A stretch of 64,000 bases of DNA from Roseiarcus sp963820775 (GCA_963820775.1 CAWGBF010000015.1:1178001-1242000); one strand, 5' to 3'. Shown: positions 18,258-27,506, numbered from the stretch's first letter. The notes: generated by a model not told the origin, from the letters alone. Translations and numbers: made by a program.

Positions 18258-18722
18258 TCACGGTTTGAAGAACGGATGGCGAACCTTGTCGCCCACCTTG
18301 AGCCCGATCGAAGCCGCCGTCCCGCCGTTCAGTTCGAGCACCGCAACGCAAGGTCCGCCGGAAGGAATGACGCGCTCGGACAGCGGCTCGGCGTTGGCGG
18401 CGACGTGGGTCACGACGCCCGAGGGCGCAATGAAGATCATGTCGAGCGGGATGTAAGTATTCTTCATCCAGAACGCCACCGGCGCCTCACGGTCAAACTC
18501 AAACAGCATGCCATGGTCGGCCGCCATATAGCGTCGGTCCATAAGCCCGTGTTCGCGGGTTGCGTCGTTATTGGCGACCTCGACCTGAAACGCATGCCGT
18601 CCCGTGGAGGTGACGATCTCGAGCGAATCAGGCTCGCCGCCCCGCGCCGGCGCGCAAGCGGAGGCGGCGAGGAAGGCGACGAACGCAAACGCCGCCCATG
18701 CCCGATCTCCGATCGCCCTCAT
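18258..18722 (-). CDS. DUF192 family exported protein
   Basis: A 154-residue protein with a signal peptide that includes a possible lipobox (AASAC, Cys near residue 23), followed by the DUF192 domain: EVANNDATREHGLMDRR, MLFEFDREAPVAFWMKNTYI, PLDMIFIAPSGVV and VLELNGGTAASIGLKVGD. DUF192 proteins are small periplasmic or secreted beta-barrel-like proteins of unknown role. The start at ATG 18722 gives a clean leader; an upstream start at 18752 adds ten residues. In this order the gene often lies near the cold-shock gene found next on the same strand. Confidence 0.85.
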   Translation of the reverse strand: MRAIGDRAWAAFAFVAFLAASACAPARGGEPDSLEIVTSTGRHAFQVEVANNDATREHGLMDRRYMAADHGMLFEFDREAPVAFWMKNTYIPLDMIFIAPSGVVTHVAANAEPLSERVIPSGGPCVAVLELNGGTAASIGLKVGDKVRHPFFKP

Positions 18723-18859
18723 CGCCGCCGCTCCTCGGTCCTCGCGCGCCATCGCGCGAGGCGCTCAAGCCGGTTTCAAGAGCAAGCAGAAGAGCGCGTC
18801 AAGCGCTTGAGCCGCGGCGACCGGCGTCGACTTTCAAAAGCGTCGCGGCGAAGCGGCGT

Positions 18860-19456
18860 TCAGTGCGGCGCGAAGATCTTCGGACCGTCGAGCGGCCTCA
18901 CTTCGGCCGCCATCAATCCCTTCGGCCCCGGGCCGAACCGCGCCAGCATGCTGTCGCCCGGCTTCGGGTCGACGAAGCCATAGCGCCTCAGCGTCTCCAT
19001 GTGGACAAAAATGTCCTCGGTGCCCTCGCCGCGCGTGAGGAAGCCGAAGCCCCGGGCCCGGTTGAACCACTTGACGATGACGATCTCGAATGCGCCGACC
19101 GAGCTCGCCTGGGCGCGGGTGCGCGCGGGCGGAAGCTCCGGAGCAGAGGCCGGGTCGGGCTCGGTGATCGTGAGCACCCTGAACACCTGCAAGCCGCGAT
19201 CGCGCCGCTGAGCCTCGGCGACGACGCGCGCATTTTCGCGAAGGGCGGTGAATCCGTCGCGCCTGAGGACGGTCACGTGGATGAGGACGTCAGCCTCGCC
19301 GCTGTCGGGCACAATGAAGCCGTAGCCCTTGACGGCGTCGAACCATTTAACCCGCCCAGCGATTTCGACCAGCCCGACCGGATGTTCGTCGCTTTCCACT
19401 ATACGCGCCGTCGCTTCAGACGGCTTTACGAAATCATCGCTCAATTCGGCCCCCAC
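18860..19456 (-). CDS. cold-shock protein with two CSD domains
   Basis: A 198-residue protein with two cold-shock OB folds. The first is at about 33-96 (RVKWFDAVKGYGFIVP, DVLIHVTVLRRDG) and the second at about 125-190 (IVKWFNRARGFGFLTR, EDIFVHMETLRRYGF). Both have the RNP1-like KGYGFI and RGFGFL motifs, joined by a Pro/Ala-rich linker. Double-CSD proteins of this size are typical of alphaproteobacteria and probably act as RNA chaperones in stationary phase or stress. The GTG start at 19456 is provisional; no strong ribosome-binding site is visible. Confidence 0.88.
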   Translation of the reverse strand: MGAELSDDFVKPSEATARIVESDEHPVGLVEIAGRVKWFDAVKGYGFIVPDSGEADVLIHVTVLRRDGFTALRENARVVAEAQRRDRGLQVFRVLTITEPDPASAPELPPARTRAQASSVGAFEIVIVKWFNRARGFGFLTRGEGTEDIFVHMETLRRYGFVDPKPGDSMLARFGPGPKGLMAAEVRPLDGPKIFAPH

Positions 19457-19644
19457 TCAACGCGTCGGCTGCACATCCTCGCCGCCCATGAACCTCTTGC
19501 GCCTCGCGATTGGGACCATCCGCTCGGCCCCCGCAAAAACGGCGGAGACCCGCAACGCAAGTGATTCTGTCCCCAGGATAGCAAATCGCTCGGCGCTGAA
19601 TATAGGAAACACGCCAAACTTGAGCGTGGCTGTGGATAGGGAGC

Positions 19645-19683
19645 AAAAAAAATCCCGCCGCGCCACGATGGCCGACGGGATCA
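19645..19683 (-). terminator. rho-independent terminator after rpoZ
   Basis: On the minus strand a GATCCCGTCGG arm pairs with CGGCGGGAT, followed directly by eight T (A-run 19645-19652 on the plus strand). It lies about 50 nt beyond the rpoZ stop and matches an intrinsic terminator for that transcript. Confidence 0.75.
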
Positions 19684-19733
19684 TACAACTGGACGCAGCG
19701 GCGCCGCTGCGTAATGGCGACTGTATGGTTGCG

Positions 19734-20129
19734 CTATTCGCCGTCATCCTCCGGCTCCGGCGGCGGCGTCAGGCCCTCAAGCCCGCGCAGCAAATCCTCT
19801 TCCGTCATGCGATCGAACTGGACATCAACGCCGGCTTCGATCTGAGTCTGCAGATCCGGATTGACCATCGGCGGCGCCGCTTCCGCCTCCGGCTCGTCGA
19901 TCTCGACGTGCTTCTGCAGTGCATGGATGACATCCTCGCGCAGGTCGCCGGGCGCGAGCTTGCCATCGCCAATCTCGCGCAGCGCGACGACCGGATTCTT
20001 GTCGTTGTCGCGCTGGACGGAAATCGGCGCCCCGGACGAGATCGCCCGCGCGCGGTGGCTGGCCATCAGGACCAGATCAAATCGGTTGTCGACCTTGTCG
20101 ATGCAATCCTCGACGGTGACGCGAGCCAT
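19734..20129 (-). CDS. rpoZ: DNA-directed RNA polymerase subunit omega
   Basis: A 131-residue omega subunit that helps assemble and stabilise the beta' subunit of RNA polymerase. The N-terminal MARVTVEDCIDKVDNRFDLV and the segments ASHRARAISSG and PVVALREI are diagnostic. The C-terminal extension rich in Glu and Pro (to PPPEPEDDGE) is the longer alphaproteobacterial form. The start ATG 20129 is set by homology; the frame continues upstream to 20204 without support. A hairpin with a T-run lies downstream, so this is probably a single-gene unit. Confidence 0.95.
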   Translation of the reverse strand: MARVTVEDCIDKVDNRFDLVLMASHRARAISSGAPISVQRDNDKNPVVALREIGDGKLAPGDLREDVIHALQKHVEIDEPEAEAAPPMVNPDLQTQIEAGVDVQFDRMTEEDLLRGLEGLTPPPEPEDDGE

Positions 20130-20217
20130 GGAGAACTCCTCGGCTGTTGAAATGGGCGGCAAAATGGAAGCGCGGCTCCTACACCGCGCACGCGAAGGAT
20201 GCAAGTTATTACCAACT

Positions 20218-20433
20218 CTAGGCGACGAGCTTCTTGCGGAGCAAATTATTCACATAGGCGCTGACGTTTGGAATGGCCTTCAGGCGATCGGCGACATCGG
20301 GATCGAGCATAATGTTGACGCGCCGTTTCTTCGCCTCTGCGGGCATGGACGGACGCCCACGCTTGGCGGTTGCGAAGAATTCCTGATCGAGCTTACGGAC
20401 GTCGCCGCCACGGTTGATGTATGGCCTTTTCAT
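20218..20433 (-). CDS. brnA: BrnA-type antitoxin
   Basis: A 71-residue small basic protein following the BrnT toxin gene. It has a flexible N-terminus and a C-terminal ribbon-helix-helix-like segment (KKRRVNIMLDPDVADRLKAI) with ending SAYVNNLLRKKLV, as expected for a DNA-binding BrnA/CopG-type antitoxin that neutralises the toxin and autorepresses the operon. The ATG at 20433 lies inside the toxin gene, a 41-nt overlap, with AGAGAGAAAG upstream as its ribosome-binding site. Confidence 0.78.
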   Translation of the reverse strand: MKRPYINRGGDVRKLDQEFFATAKRGRPSMPAEAKKRRVNIMLDPDVADRLKAIPNVSAYVNNLLRKKLVA

Positions 20434-20686
20434 ATTTGTTTCTTTCTCTCTCGTTTGCTTTGCGAAGGCTACTCACGCAGAGAGCCTCGCCACGCTGACA
20501 CCAAGCGAAAACGCACAGGCGACTGTTGATCGGGGCCATTGTGACAAACCGGGGCTCCGCATAGCTCGCGCGGGTGTCTTCAACGGTGAAGGCAGCATCC
20601 CAATCGACGCGGGCGACATCCGAAAAATCAAGGCCGCGTTCGGCGAAAGCCTTGTTTCGCTTCTTGTCATCCCATTCAAGCCTCAC
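20393..20686 (-). CDS. brnT: BrnT-type ribonuclease toxin
   Basis: A 97-residue protein beginning RLEWDDKKRNKAFAERGLDF, the signature N-terminus of BrnT toxins (a RelE-like fold RNase that cuts mRNA), followed by DVARVDWDAA and the ISRKAN-like ending LRKANERERNKYEKA. Toxin first, antitoxin second with overlap is the normal BrnTA order. The GTG start at 20686 has no Shine-Dalgarno sequence; the A+T-rich tract just upstream (20690-20720) reads as a promoter, so a nearly leaderless transcript is possible. TTG or other starts cannot be excluded. Confidence 0.82.
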   Translation of the reverse strand: MRLEWDDKKRNKAFAERGLDFSDVARVDWDAAFTVEDTRASYAEPRFVTMAPINSRLCVFAWCQRGEALCVSSLRKANERERNKYEKAIHQPWRRRP

Positions 20687-20785
20687 GGGTATTTATATAC
20701 ACACATAAAATAGCGTCGTCAATAAATGTGCGTACGAAAATGCGACACGCTCGCGGGGCGAACGACACAAGTCAATCCCGCGCGG

Positions 20786-21007
20786 TTAGTGGGCCAGTTC
20801 GAATAAAGCACGCGAGGGGAACGGCAGGTCGCCTATGACGAGGCGGACGAAGATCTCTTCCGTCGTGATCTCAAGGCAACGCTTCAGTTGGTCCGGTGTG
20901 AGAGCCTTGTCATGAAAGCATGCATCAAGGGCGATAGATGCGACGTGCCCACGCCACTCTTGATCAGCGATAGCGCGATCTTCCTGTTTGCTCGGATCGC
21001 CTCGCAT
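20786..21007 (-). CDS. small hypothetical protein
   Basis: A 73-residue protein starting at ATG 21007, with AGAAGGAG about 11 nt upstream. It is mostly helical (DQEWRGHVASIALDACF, LTPDQLKRCLEITTEEIFVRL) with no membrane segment or signal peptide. No family was recognised. It lies just downstream of the cysteine desulfurase gene on the same strand and 17 nt from its stop, so co-transcription is likely. The longer frame that begins at 21139 runs inside that gene and is not used. Confidence 0.5.
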   Translation of the reverse strand: MRGDPSKQEDRAIADQEWRGHVASIALDACFHDKALTPDQLKRCLEITTEEIFVRLVIGDLPFPSRALFELAH

Positions 21008-21023
21008 CGAGAGACTTCTCCTT

Positions 21024-22241
21024 CTAAACTCGCCCTCTACCCGCGGCGCCCGCTTCGGCGAGTATAGCCGAAGCGCCTCGGCGCGCCGCCCGCATCCGCG
21101 CCATGACGCTCGCGAACGCCACGGCGAAGCGCTCGACATCCGCTTCCGTCGACGCCCAGCCGAGGCTCAGACGGATTGCGCCGCGCGCGAGCTCTGGACG
21201 AACGCCCATCGCCGCGAGCACATGCGACGGCGCCACCTTGCCCGACGAGCAGGCCGAGCCTGAACTCACCGCGATCCCGGCGAGATCGAGCGCGATCATC
21301 AACGTCGCGGCCTCGACGCCGGGCACGGCGAATGAGACCGTGTTGGGCAGCCGAGGCGCGGTCTCGGCAAAGACCACCACATCGAGCGCCACCGAACGGA
21401 CGGTGATTGTCAGGCGATCGCGCAGCGCAGAGAGCCGAGCCGGCTCCGTCGCCGCCTCGGCAAGGCATGCGCGGGCGGCGGCGCCAAAAGCCGCGATGGC
21501 GGCGACGGATTCCGTGCCCGCGCGCGCGCCGCGCTCCTGACCGCCCCCGCGCACCAGAGGCGCGCCCAGACTGACCTCGGCGCGGGCCACGATGAGCGCG
21601 CCTGCGCCTTTGAGACCCCCCATCTTGTGGGCCGAGAGCATGAGCGCGTCGGCGCCGAGCGCGGCGATGTCGCAAGCGATCCGGCCGGGCAACTGCACCG
21701 CGTCGCAGATGAGGCGTCCGCCCGCGGCGTGGACCAGCGCCGCCGCCTCGGCGACCGGCTGGATCACGCCTGTCTCGTTGTTTGCGCCCTGCAAGGCAAC
21801 AAGCGCGCGTCCAGGACGGCGACAGGCGGCCTCGAGCCAGTCGAGATCGACACGTCCGTCGGGAAGCAAAGGCGCTGCTTCCGCCGCCGGAAACCGATGC
21901 CCAGACAAAACGCACGCGTGCTCGCCAGCCGAGACGATAATCCGCTCAAGCGGCGCCGCATTGGGCCCACCGCCGAACAGCGGATTGAGCCCAGCGTTCG
22001 CCGCCTCGGCGCCGCCGGACACGAATGTGACGCAACGGGAGCTCACTCCCACCAGCCGCGCAACCTCCCTCCTCGCATCCTCGACGATACGCCGAGCGGC
22101 CCGGCCCTCGGCGTGGACCGACGAGGGATTGCCGGTCGTCTCCATCGCCGCGAGCGCGGCCTCGCGCACCTCCGGCCGCAATGGCGCGGTCGCGTTATAG
22201 TCGAGATAGGCCCGGTTCAATCGGCTCGTGGCGGCGGCCAT
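21024..22241 (-). CDS. cysteine desulfurase, NifS-like
   Basis: A 405-residue PLP-dependent class V aminotransferase that takes sulfur from cysteine for Fe-S cluster or thio-cofactor synthesis. It starts AYLDYNATAPLRPEV, holds the PLP Lys206 in LSAHKMGGLKGAGAL and the persulfide Cys331 in SSGSACSSGKVAPS. The pattern places it with the NifS-like alphaproteobacterial enzyme usually found upstream of the suf genes. Here suf genes are absent, but an alpha/beta hydrolase gene is divergent next to it, a pair often seen near suf. The start at ATG 22241 drops 21 unlikely residues of the open frame. Confidence 0.9.
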   Translation of the reverse strand: MAAATSRLNRAYLDYNATAPLRPEVREAALAAMETTGNPSSVHAEGRAARRIVEDARREVARLVGVSSRCVTFVSGGAEAANAGLNPLFGGGPNAAPLERIIVSAGEHACVLSGHRFPAAEAAPLLPDGRVDLDWLEAACRRPGRALVALQGANNETGVIQPVAEAAALVHAAGGRLICDAVQLPGRIACDIAALGADALMLSAHKMGGLKGAGALIVARAEVSLGAPLVRGGGQERGARAGTESVAAIAAFGAAARACLAEAATEPARLSALRDRLTITVRSVALDVVVFAETAPRLPNTVSFAVPGVEAATLMIALDLAGIAVSSGSACSSGKVAPSHVLAAMGVRPELARGAIRLSLGWASTEADVERFAVAFASVMARMRAARRGASAILAEAGAAGRGRV

Positions 22242-22268
22242 CGCGGCTCCAATTCTCGCGTTGGGGAC

Positions 22269-22296
22269 GAAAACCGCAGCGCGACTGGCGGTTTTT
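22269..22296. terminator. hairpin with T-run between divergent genes
   Basis: GAAAACCGC and GCGGTTTTT form an 8-bp stem with a 10-nt loop and flanking A/T runs. It sits in the 5' region of both the desulfurase and the hydrolase. It could stop antisense transcripts or act in the leader; the role is unclear. Confidence 0.3.
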
Positions 22297-22454
22297 CCTT
22301 GCAATTGCCGGCGCCGAGCGTGCTATGAGGCGGCCTCCGAGGCGAACCCCCGTCGACTGACCGAGACAGACCCGCGCCCAATTCCGCGCCGCAAGGCGTA
22401 AAGGCGCGCACTCGACCCGCAGAAGGAGGCGCTTCAAGGCATTGTGGAGTTTTC

Positions 22455-23165
22455 ATGCCCGAGGTTTTCTTTACCGGTCCCGCCGGTCGGCTGGAGGGTC
22501 GTTTTCATCCGGCCAAGCAGCGCGGGGCGCCGATCGCGGTGGTGCTTCATTCTCATCCCCAATTCGGCGGCACGATGAACAACCAGATTGTCTACAATAC
22601 TTATTACAATTTCGCCGAACGCGGATTTTCCGTGCTGCGCTTCAACTTCCGCGGCGTCGGACGGTCGCAAGGGGCCTTCGACCACGGCCAGGGCGAGTTG
22701 TCGGACGCGGCCTCCGCCCTCGACTGGGCGCAGACAATCAGCCCGGAGGCGCGCGCCTGCTGGATCGCTGGCGTCTCGTTTGGCTCTTGGATCGGCATGC
22801 AGCTCCTGATGCGCCGGCCAGAGATTGAGGGCTTCATCTCGATCGCCCCGCCCGCCAACCGCTTCGATTTCAGCTTTCTCGCGCCTTGTCCCTCGTCCGG
22901 TCTCTTCGTCCATGGCGACAAGGACCGGGTCGCGCCGCTGAAGGAGGTTCAGGCGCTGATCGAAAAATTGAAGACCCAGAAGGGCATCGTCATCGAACAT
23001 GCGGTCATCCCCGAGGCCAATCACTTCTTCGAGGATTGCATCGACGAACTGCAAATGGTGGTCGGCGCCTATCTCGACAAGCGTCTCGGCATGCCCCGTC
23101 ATGCGCCTCCACCCGTGCGCAAGGACCGGCCAAAGCCGGTGGCGCCGCCCCGCGACCCCCAATAG
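22455..23165 (+). CDS. alpha/beta hydrolase
   Basis: A 236-residue serine hydrolase of the prokaryotic dienelactone-hydrolase-like group. The nucleophile Ser108 is in AGVSFGSWIG; the acid is in VHGDKDRVAP and the His in PEANHFF. The first half has the HSHPQFGG loop and RFNFRGVGRSQG. Proteins of this type occur next to cysteine desulfurase and suf genes in many Rhizobiales, but the substrate is unknown. The start ATG 22455 lies at the end of a long leader that begins beyond 22350. It probably shares a transcript with the RNase D gene, which begins 14 nt after its stop. Confidence 0.87.
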   Translation: MPEVFFTGPAGRLEGRFHPAKQRGAPIAVVLHSHPQFGGTMNNQIVYNTYYNFAERGFSVLRFNFRGVGRSQGAFDHGQGELSDAASALDWAQTISPEARACWIAGVSFGSWIGMQLLMRRPEIEGFISIAPPANRFDFSFLAPCPSSGLFVHGDKDRVAPLKEVQALIEKLKTQKGIVIEHAVIPEANHFFEDCIDELQMVVGAYLDKRLGMPRHAPPPVRKDRPKPVAPPRDPQ

Positions 23166-23178
23166 AGCCACGAATCCA

Positions 23179-24357
23179 GTGTCCGTGATCACAACGACCG
23201 ACGAACTTGCCGACGCCTGCCAGCGCCTGGCGCGTTCGCCGTTCGTGACCGTGGACACGGAATTCCTGCGCGAAACAACGTTCTGGCCAATTCTGTGCGT
23301 CATCCAGCTCGCCTCGGACGACGAGGCGCTGGCGATCGACGCGCTGGCCCCACGGCTCGACCTCGAGCCACTGTTGCGGCTGATGGCCGACGAGGGCGTG
23401 GTCAAGGTGTTCCACGCCGCCCGTCAGGATCTCGAGATTTTCTGGAAGCTCTCCGGGCTCGTGCCAACGCCGCTGTTCGACACCCAGGTCGCGGCGATGG
23501 TGTGCGGCTACGGCGAGCAAGTCTCCTATAGCGAGCTCGTGCAGTCGATCTGCCATGTCGGAATCGACAAGTCGTCGCGGTTCACCGATTGGGCGCGCCG
23601 TCCGCTGGCCGAGGCGCAGATTAACTATGCGATCGGCGACGTGACCCATCTCCGCGACATCTATAAAGCGATGTCGAAGCGGGTGGCGGCTGCGGGGCGC
23701 CAATCCTGGCTCGACGACGAGATGAAGACGCTGACCTCGCCTTCGACTTACGAGCAGCATCCCGAGCGCGCATGGGAACGCTACAAGAGCAAGGCGCGCA
23801 AGCCCCGCGATCTCGCGATGCTGATGGAGCTCGCGGCCTGGCGCGAGAGCGAGGCGCAGGCGCGCGACGTGCCCCGGTCGCGCGTCTTGAAGGACGAAGT
23901 GCTGATCGAGCTTGCGCTCGCCGCCCCACGCAGCGCCGAAGCGCTTGCCAACATGCGCGCCTTCCCGCGCGGGATGGAGCGCTCGCGCGCGGGCGCGGAG
24001 ATTCTGGCCGCGGTCGAACGCGCGTTCGAGCGCGATCCCAAGACATTGCCGAAGATCGAGCGCGACCGGCGCAACGGCGCCAATGTCGGCGCGACCGTCG
24101 AATTGCTTAAAGTGCTGCTGCGGCAGGTGAGCGAGGAAAGCGGCGTCGCGGGCAAGCTGATCGCGACTGTCGACGATCTCGAGGCGATCGCCCAAAGCGA
24201 CAAGGCTGAGGCGCCGGCGCTCAGCGGCTGGCGGCGGAAATTGTTCGGCGAACGGGCGCTTGAACTCAAGCACGGGCGCCTGGCGCTGACGGTCGAGAAC
24301 GGCAAGGTCGTCACCCTCGAATGGAAGGACGCCGAGGCGCCGCACCCCGCGGGTTGA
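23179..24357 (+). CDS. rnd: ribonuclease D
   Basis: A 392-residue 3'-5' exoribonuclease that trims tRNA and other stable RNA. The DEDD residues are visible in VTVDTEFLRE (Asp, Glu), VFHAARQDLEIF (Asp) and YAIGDVTHLRDIY (Asp, with the Tyr of the DEDDy type). The C-terminal HRDC domains include PRSRVLKDEVLIELA and the NMRAFPRGM segment. The start is set at GTG 23179; GTG 23185 is two codons inside. The open frame runs upstream into the hydrolase gene but has no homology there. Confidence 0.92.
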   Translation: MSVITTTDELADACQRLARSPFVTVDTEFLRETTFWPILCVIQLASDDEALAIDALAPRLDLEPLLRLMADEGVVKVFHAARQDLEIFWKLSGLVPTPLFDTQVAAMVCGYGEQVSYSELVQSICHVGIDKSSRFTDWARRPLAEAQINYAIGDVTHLRDIYKAMSKRVAAAGRQSWLDDEMKTLTSPSTYEQHPERAWERYKSKARKPRDLAMLMELAAWRESEAQARDVPRSRVLKDEVLIELALAAPRSAEALANMRAFPRGMERSRAGAEILAAVERAFERDPKTLPKIERDRRNGANVGATVELLKVLLRQVSEESGVAGKLIATVDDLEAIAQSDKAEAPALSGWRRKLFGERALELKHGRLALTVENGKVVTLEWKDAEAPHPAG

Positions 24358-24442
24358 GACCGGCGCTCTTCGTCTATGTCCACGGCGGCGGGGCGCGTCC
24401 ACTGGGCGGCGCCCTCAGGCGCACGAGGCAAGCGACTCGCTC

Positions 24443-24590
24443 GGCCAAGCAGCCAAGCAAAACCAAATAAATCCAAGTGAGGCCAAATAAAACCAAGCAA
24501 AAGTGCTTGGATTTATTTGGTGCTATTCGTCCGAATCGGGACTTTTCAATGGGTTACGGCGAATCCAAATAAAAAATCTCTCCCCGTGCC
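24443..24590 (+). repeat. structured repeat locus 1: iterated units, inverted copy, conserved core
   Basis: Short CCAAGCA/CCAAATAAA units repeat across 24443-24500. One 16-nt arm, ACCAAATAAATCCAAG at 24462-24477, returns as a perfect inverted copy at 24506-24521. Eleven nt later begins a core (24533-24580) with GAATCGGGACTTTTCAATGG and an A-rich end (CAAATAAAAA). The core is nearly identical to one at 35104-35150, but the arm sequence differs there. It lies in the 440-nt gap between rnd and the STAND gene. The rest of the gap (24591-24796) shows nothing clear. Confidence 0.8.
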
Positions 24591-24796
24591 ACACTGTATC
24601 CGCAACGCCGCACGCTCCCGTTCTCCTTTGCCCTCTCACCGCGCGCTTCCACGACCGCAAGTTAGATCAGGCAAACAGACACAAGGATAGCACAGGGTCT
24701 TGATTTTGAAAAGCACTTGCACGTGGAAAATTATAGTCGGTCCAACAAAACGGACGACATCCGCTTCCCAACCCCAGCTTTGCCGAAAGACGCGGT

Positions 24797-27379
24797 TTAC
24801 GGTGCCTTGCCGAGGGCGGCCAAAAGCGCAGCGAGGTTGTTGCGCACAGTCACGGTGTTCGGATGATCCGGCCCAAGGCTTGCCTCCAGAATCGTGAGTG
24901 CGCGACGAAACAGCGGCCCGGCCTCGGCGAGGCGGTTCGTGGCTTGGAGCAAAAGCGCGAGGTTGTTGAGGTCCCTCGCCAAATCAGGATGATCCGGCCC
25001 CACGGTCGCCTCGTGGATCGCGAGGGCGCGGCGATACAGCGGCTCGGCCTCGCCGAGACGGTTTGTCACTCGGAGCAATTCCGCGAGATTGTTGAGGCCG
25101 GTCGCCACAACGGGATGGTCCGGGCCCAGGCTCGTCTCGCTGATCGCCAGCGCACGACGATAAAGCGGCTCGGCCTCGCCGAGGCGGTTAGCGCCTTTGA
25201 GCAACAGCGCCAGAATATTGAGACGTATCGCCACTGTGGGATGGCTCGGCCCATAGCACGCCTCGTCGATCGCGAGCGCACGGCGAATGAGCCGCTCAGC
25301 CTCGAAAAGGCGATTCGTGCCTCGAAGCAAGTCCGCGAGATTGCTGAGGGAAGTCGCCACGTGCGGATGATTAGGGCCGAGGCTCCGCTCCGTAATCGCC
25401 AGTGCGCGGCGAGATAGCGGCTCGGCCTCGGCGAGCCGGTTCATACGTTGAAGGAGCGTTGCGAGGTTGTTGAGGCTGGCCGCCACCTCGGGATGGTGAG
25501 TTCCATAGTTCACCTCGTCAGCCGCGATGGCTCGACGAAGCAGCGGCTCGGCCTCGCGATTGCGCGCCTTCGACGCGAACAGAAGGCCGAGATAGTTTAG
25601 GATGCGGGCGGTCGGTTTCGTGGCCCCTACTTCGTCCGCCCGTTGTGCGACAGTGAGCGCATGCGGCGCGAGCGGATCAAGAACCGGCCAGGTTCGAACG
25701 TCAGTCGGATCGCCGTCAAACGCCGCGTTCAGCCAGCCCAGCGCCTCCCGGAGCGACTCAGTGCGGCGCTCCGCCGTCATCGCCCGCCGGGCGAAGTCCT
25801 GCACCAGGCGGTGCACGACGAAACCATTCGCCGCGCCGTCCTCGCCCTTCGCCTGCGTGGCGAGCGAATAGGCGTAAAGGCCTGCTCGCGCCTCGTAAGC
25901 GTCAAAATCCATCGCCTCGCCCGGAACCGCAACATCGATCAGCGAATCCGGAATTGGATCGGGCGCCAGAAACGCGAGGCGGTCCAGCAGCCGGCGGCTC
26001 TCGGGAGTCAACTTTTCGACCGACGCCGCCCAGGTCGCAGCGAGACCGACGTCGTGGTCATAGCTCATCGTTGTCTTGTCGAACCAGTTCAAGACGCTTT
26101 CGCGCTTCTTGCGCCACAGCATGAGATAGCGAGGGAAGCCGATGCGCTGGCGGGCAATATAGGCGCGGCCTGTTCAAGCCCGAGCGCAAGCCCGCCGAGT
26201 TCGTGCGCGAGTTCGCGCGCGCGGTCCGCATCGTCGGGTGCGGCCGCGCGATCGTCGCGCGTGCGCTCCAGTAGAAACTCGGTCGCCGCGTCCTCGTCGA
26301 GCGCGTCGAGTGACAGCTTTCGGATCGACGCAGGAAAATTCGTCGCGCGGGCGGTGACGATCACATGTCCGCCCTTGAGCCGCGCCATCAGCTCAGCGAC
26401 GGCTCGGACCGCCTCATCGTCATCGACGTTGTCGAGGATCATGAGCCAGGTCGGATGGGCGTCAAGCTGCTTCGACACCGCTTCAATCTTGGGAGCGTCT
26501 TGCGGCGCGTCTTTCTCGGGCAGATTCAGCACATCCGCGCCCGCGAGCGCGGCAAGGCTCGCTTGAAGCGTCGCTCGATCCTTCGCGCGCACGAACAGCA
26601 GCATCGAATAGTCGGTCTCGCGCCAATGCGCATATTCGATCGCGAGGCGCGTCTTGCCGATCCCGCCGAGCCCATGCAGCGCCCGTCCCGTCACCGCCGC
26701 GCCCTTCCCGCTCGTGAGCGCCGCGCGCAAATCGTCGAGGGGCTTGTCGCGGCCCATGAAAAGAGACCCGAGCGAGGCGAAAGGCAGGTTTCGAGGCTGA
26801 TGGATGAGCATAGCCGCGGCCTTGACCAACGCGTCGATCACTGCGGATGCAAAAATCTGCGCGACAAGATTGTCGGCGTTGGCGAACTTGACCTCCGGGT
26901 AGCGGCCGAGCGCCCTCAGTCTCTCGAGATGCGCCGCCTGGGCGGCCCTACATTGCTCGGTCGGCGCGAAGTTCGGCGTAAGGCTTAGGTCTCGCGCGTA
27001 GCTGGACCCGGGCGCGGCGATCACCAAGTCCTTGGCAAAATAGAGCGCGAGCCACGCCTCCCATTGGGTGTATGAGATCGCGGCGCCCCCCTCGATCGCC
27101 GCGCCGAGCGGCGGCAGCTTGGTCTTGATGTCGGGATGACGTGACAAGAAGGCCTGCAGGCCGAAATCCTTCGGCGGCGAGCCTGTCGCCGATGATATGG
27201 ACGACCGCTTCGCAGCGCTTGATGTAGGCTTCGAGCTTCATCAGCGTGTCGCCGCCTAGCGCCTTGAAATCTTCCTGGATTTTCGCCTCGACGTTCGGCC
27301 GCGTCAGCGCACCGCGCAATGCCTCGCGATATGGCCCGAACTCGTCGGATACGCAGGACAGGAACAGCTGGACCGCCAT
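24797..27379 (-). pseudogene. STAND NTPase: DUF4062-like, NB-ARC, TPR; two frameshifts
   Basis: One gene of about 860 residues in three frame segments. Segment 1 (ATG 27379 to about 27155) is DUF4062-like: MAVQLFLSCVSDEFGPYREA, KCEAVVHIIGDRLA-type end. Segment 2 (to about 26163) is an NB-ARC NTPase with Walker A GLGGIGKTRLA, Walker B LMILDNVDDD, VIVTARATNF and GGLALGLEQA. Segment 3 has six 42-residue kinesin-light-chain-type TPR repeats. A one-base change near 27155 (GFGLQAFLSRHP expected) and a missing base near 26163 (EQAAAYIARQR expected) restore a single frame. Such proteins are inferred to act as ligand-sensing signalling or antiphage NTPases. Kept as a pseudogene pending read-level checks. 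Confidence 0.8.
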
Positions 27380-27506
27380 CGCCTCGCTCCGCCGCCAGGG
27401 CCGCGCAATGATCGTTGGCCGAGTGTGGCATGAGCACGCGCCACGGCAAAGGGAGGCGCGCCCGCTGGAAACTTCACCCCGGCCTAGCGGCCAAGAGTTT
27501 CGGCTC

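Noticed and set aside
24797..25600. Regular repeats of about 126 nt, considered as a CRISPR or minisatellite
   Set aside because: The repeats are the 42-residue TPR units of a coding sequence, with codon-like divergence and no constant spacers.
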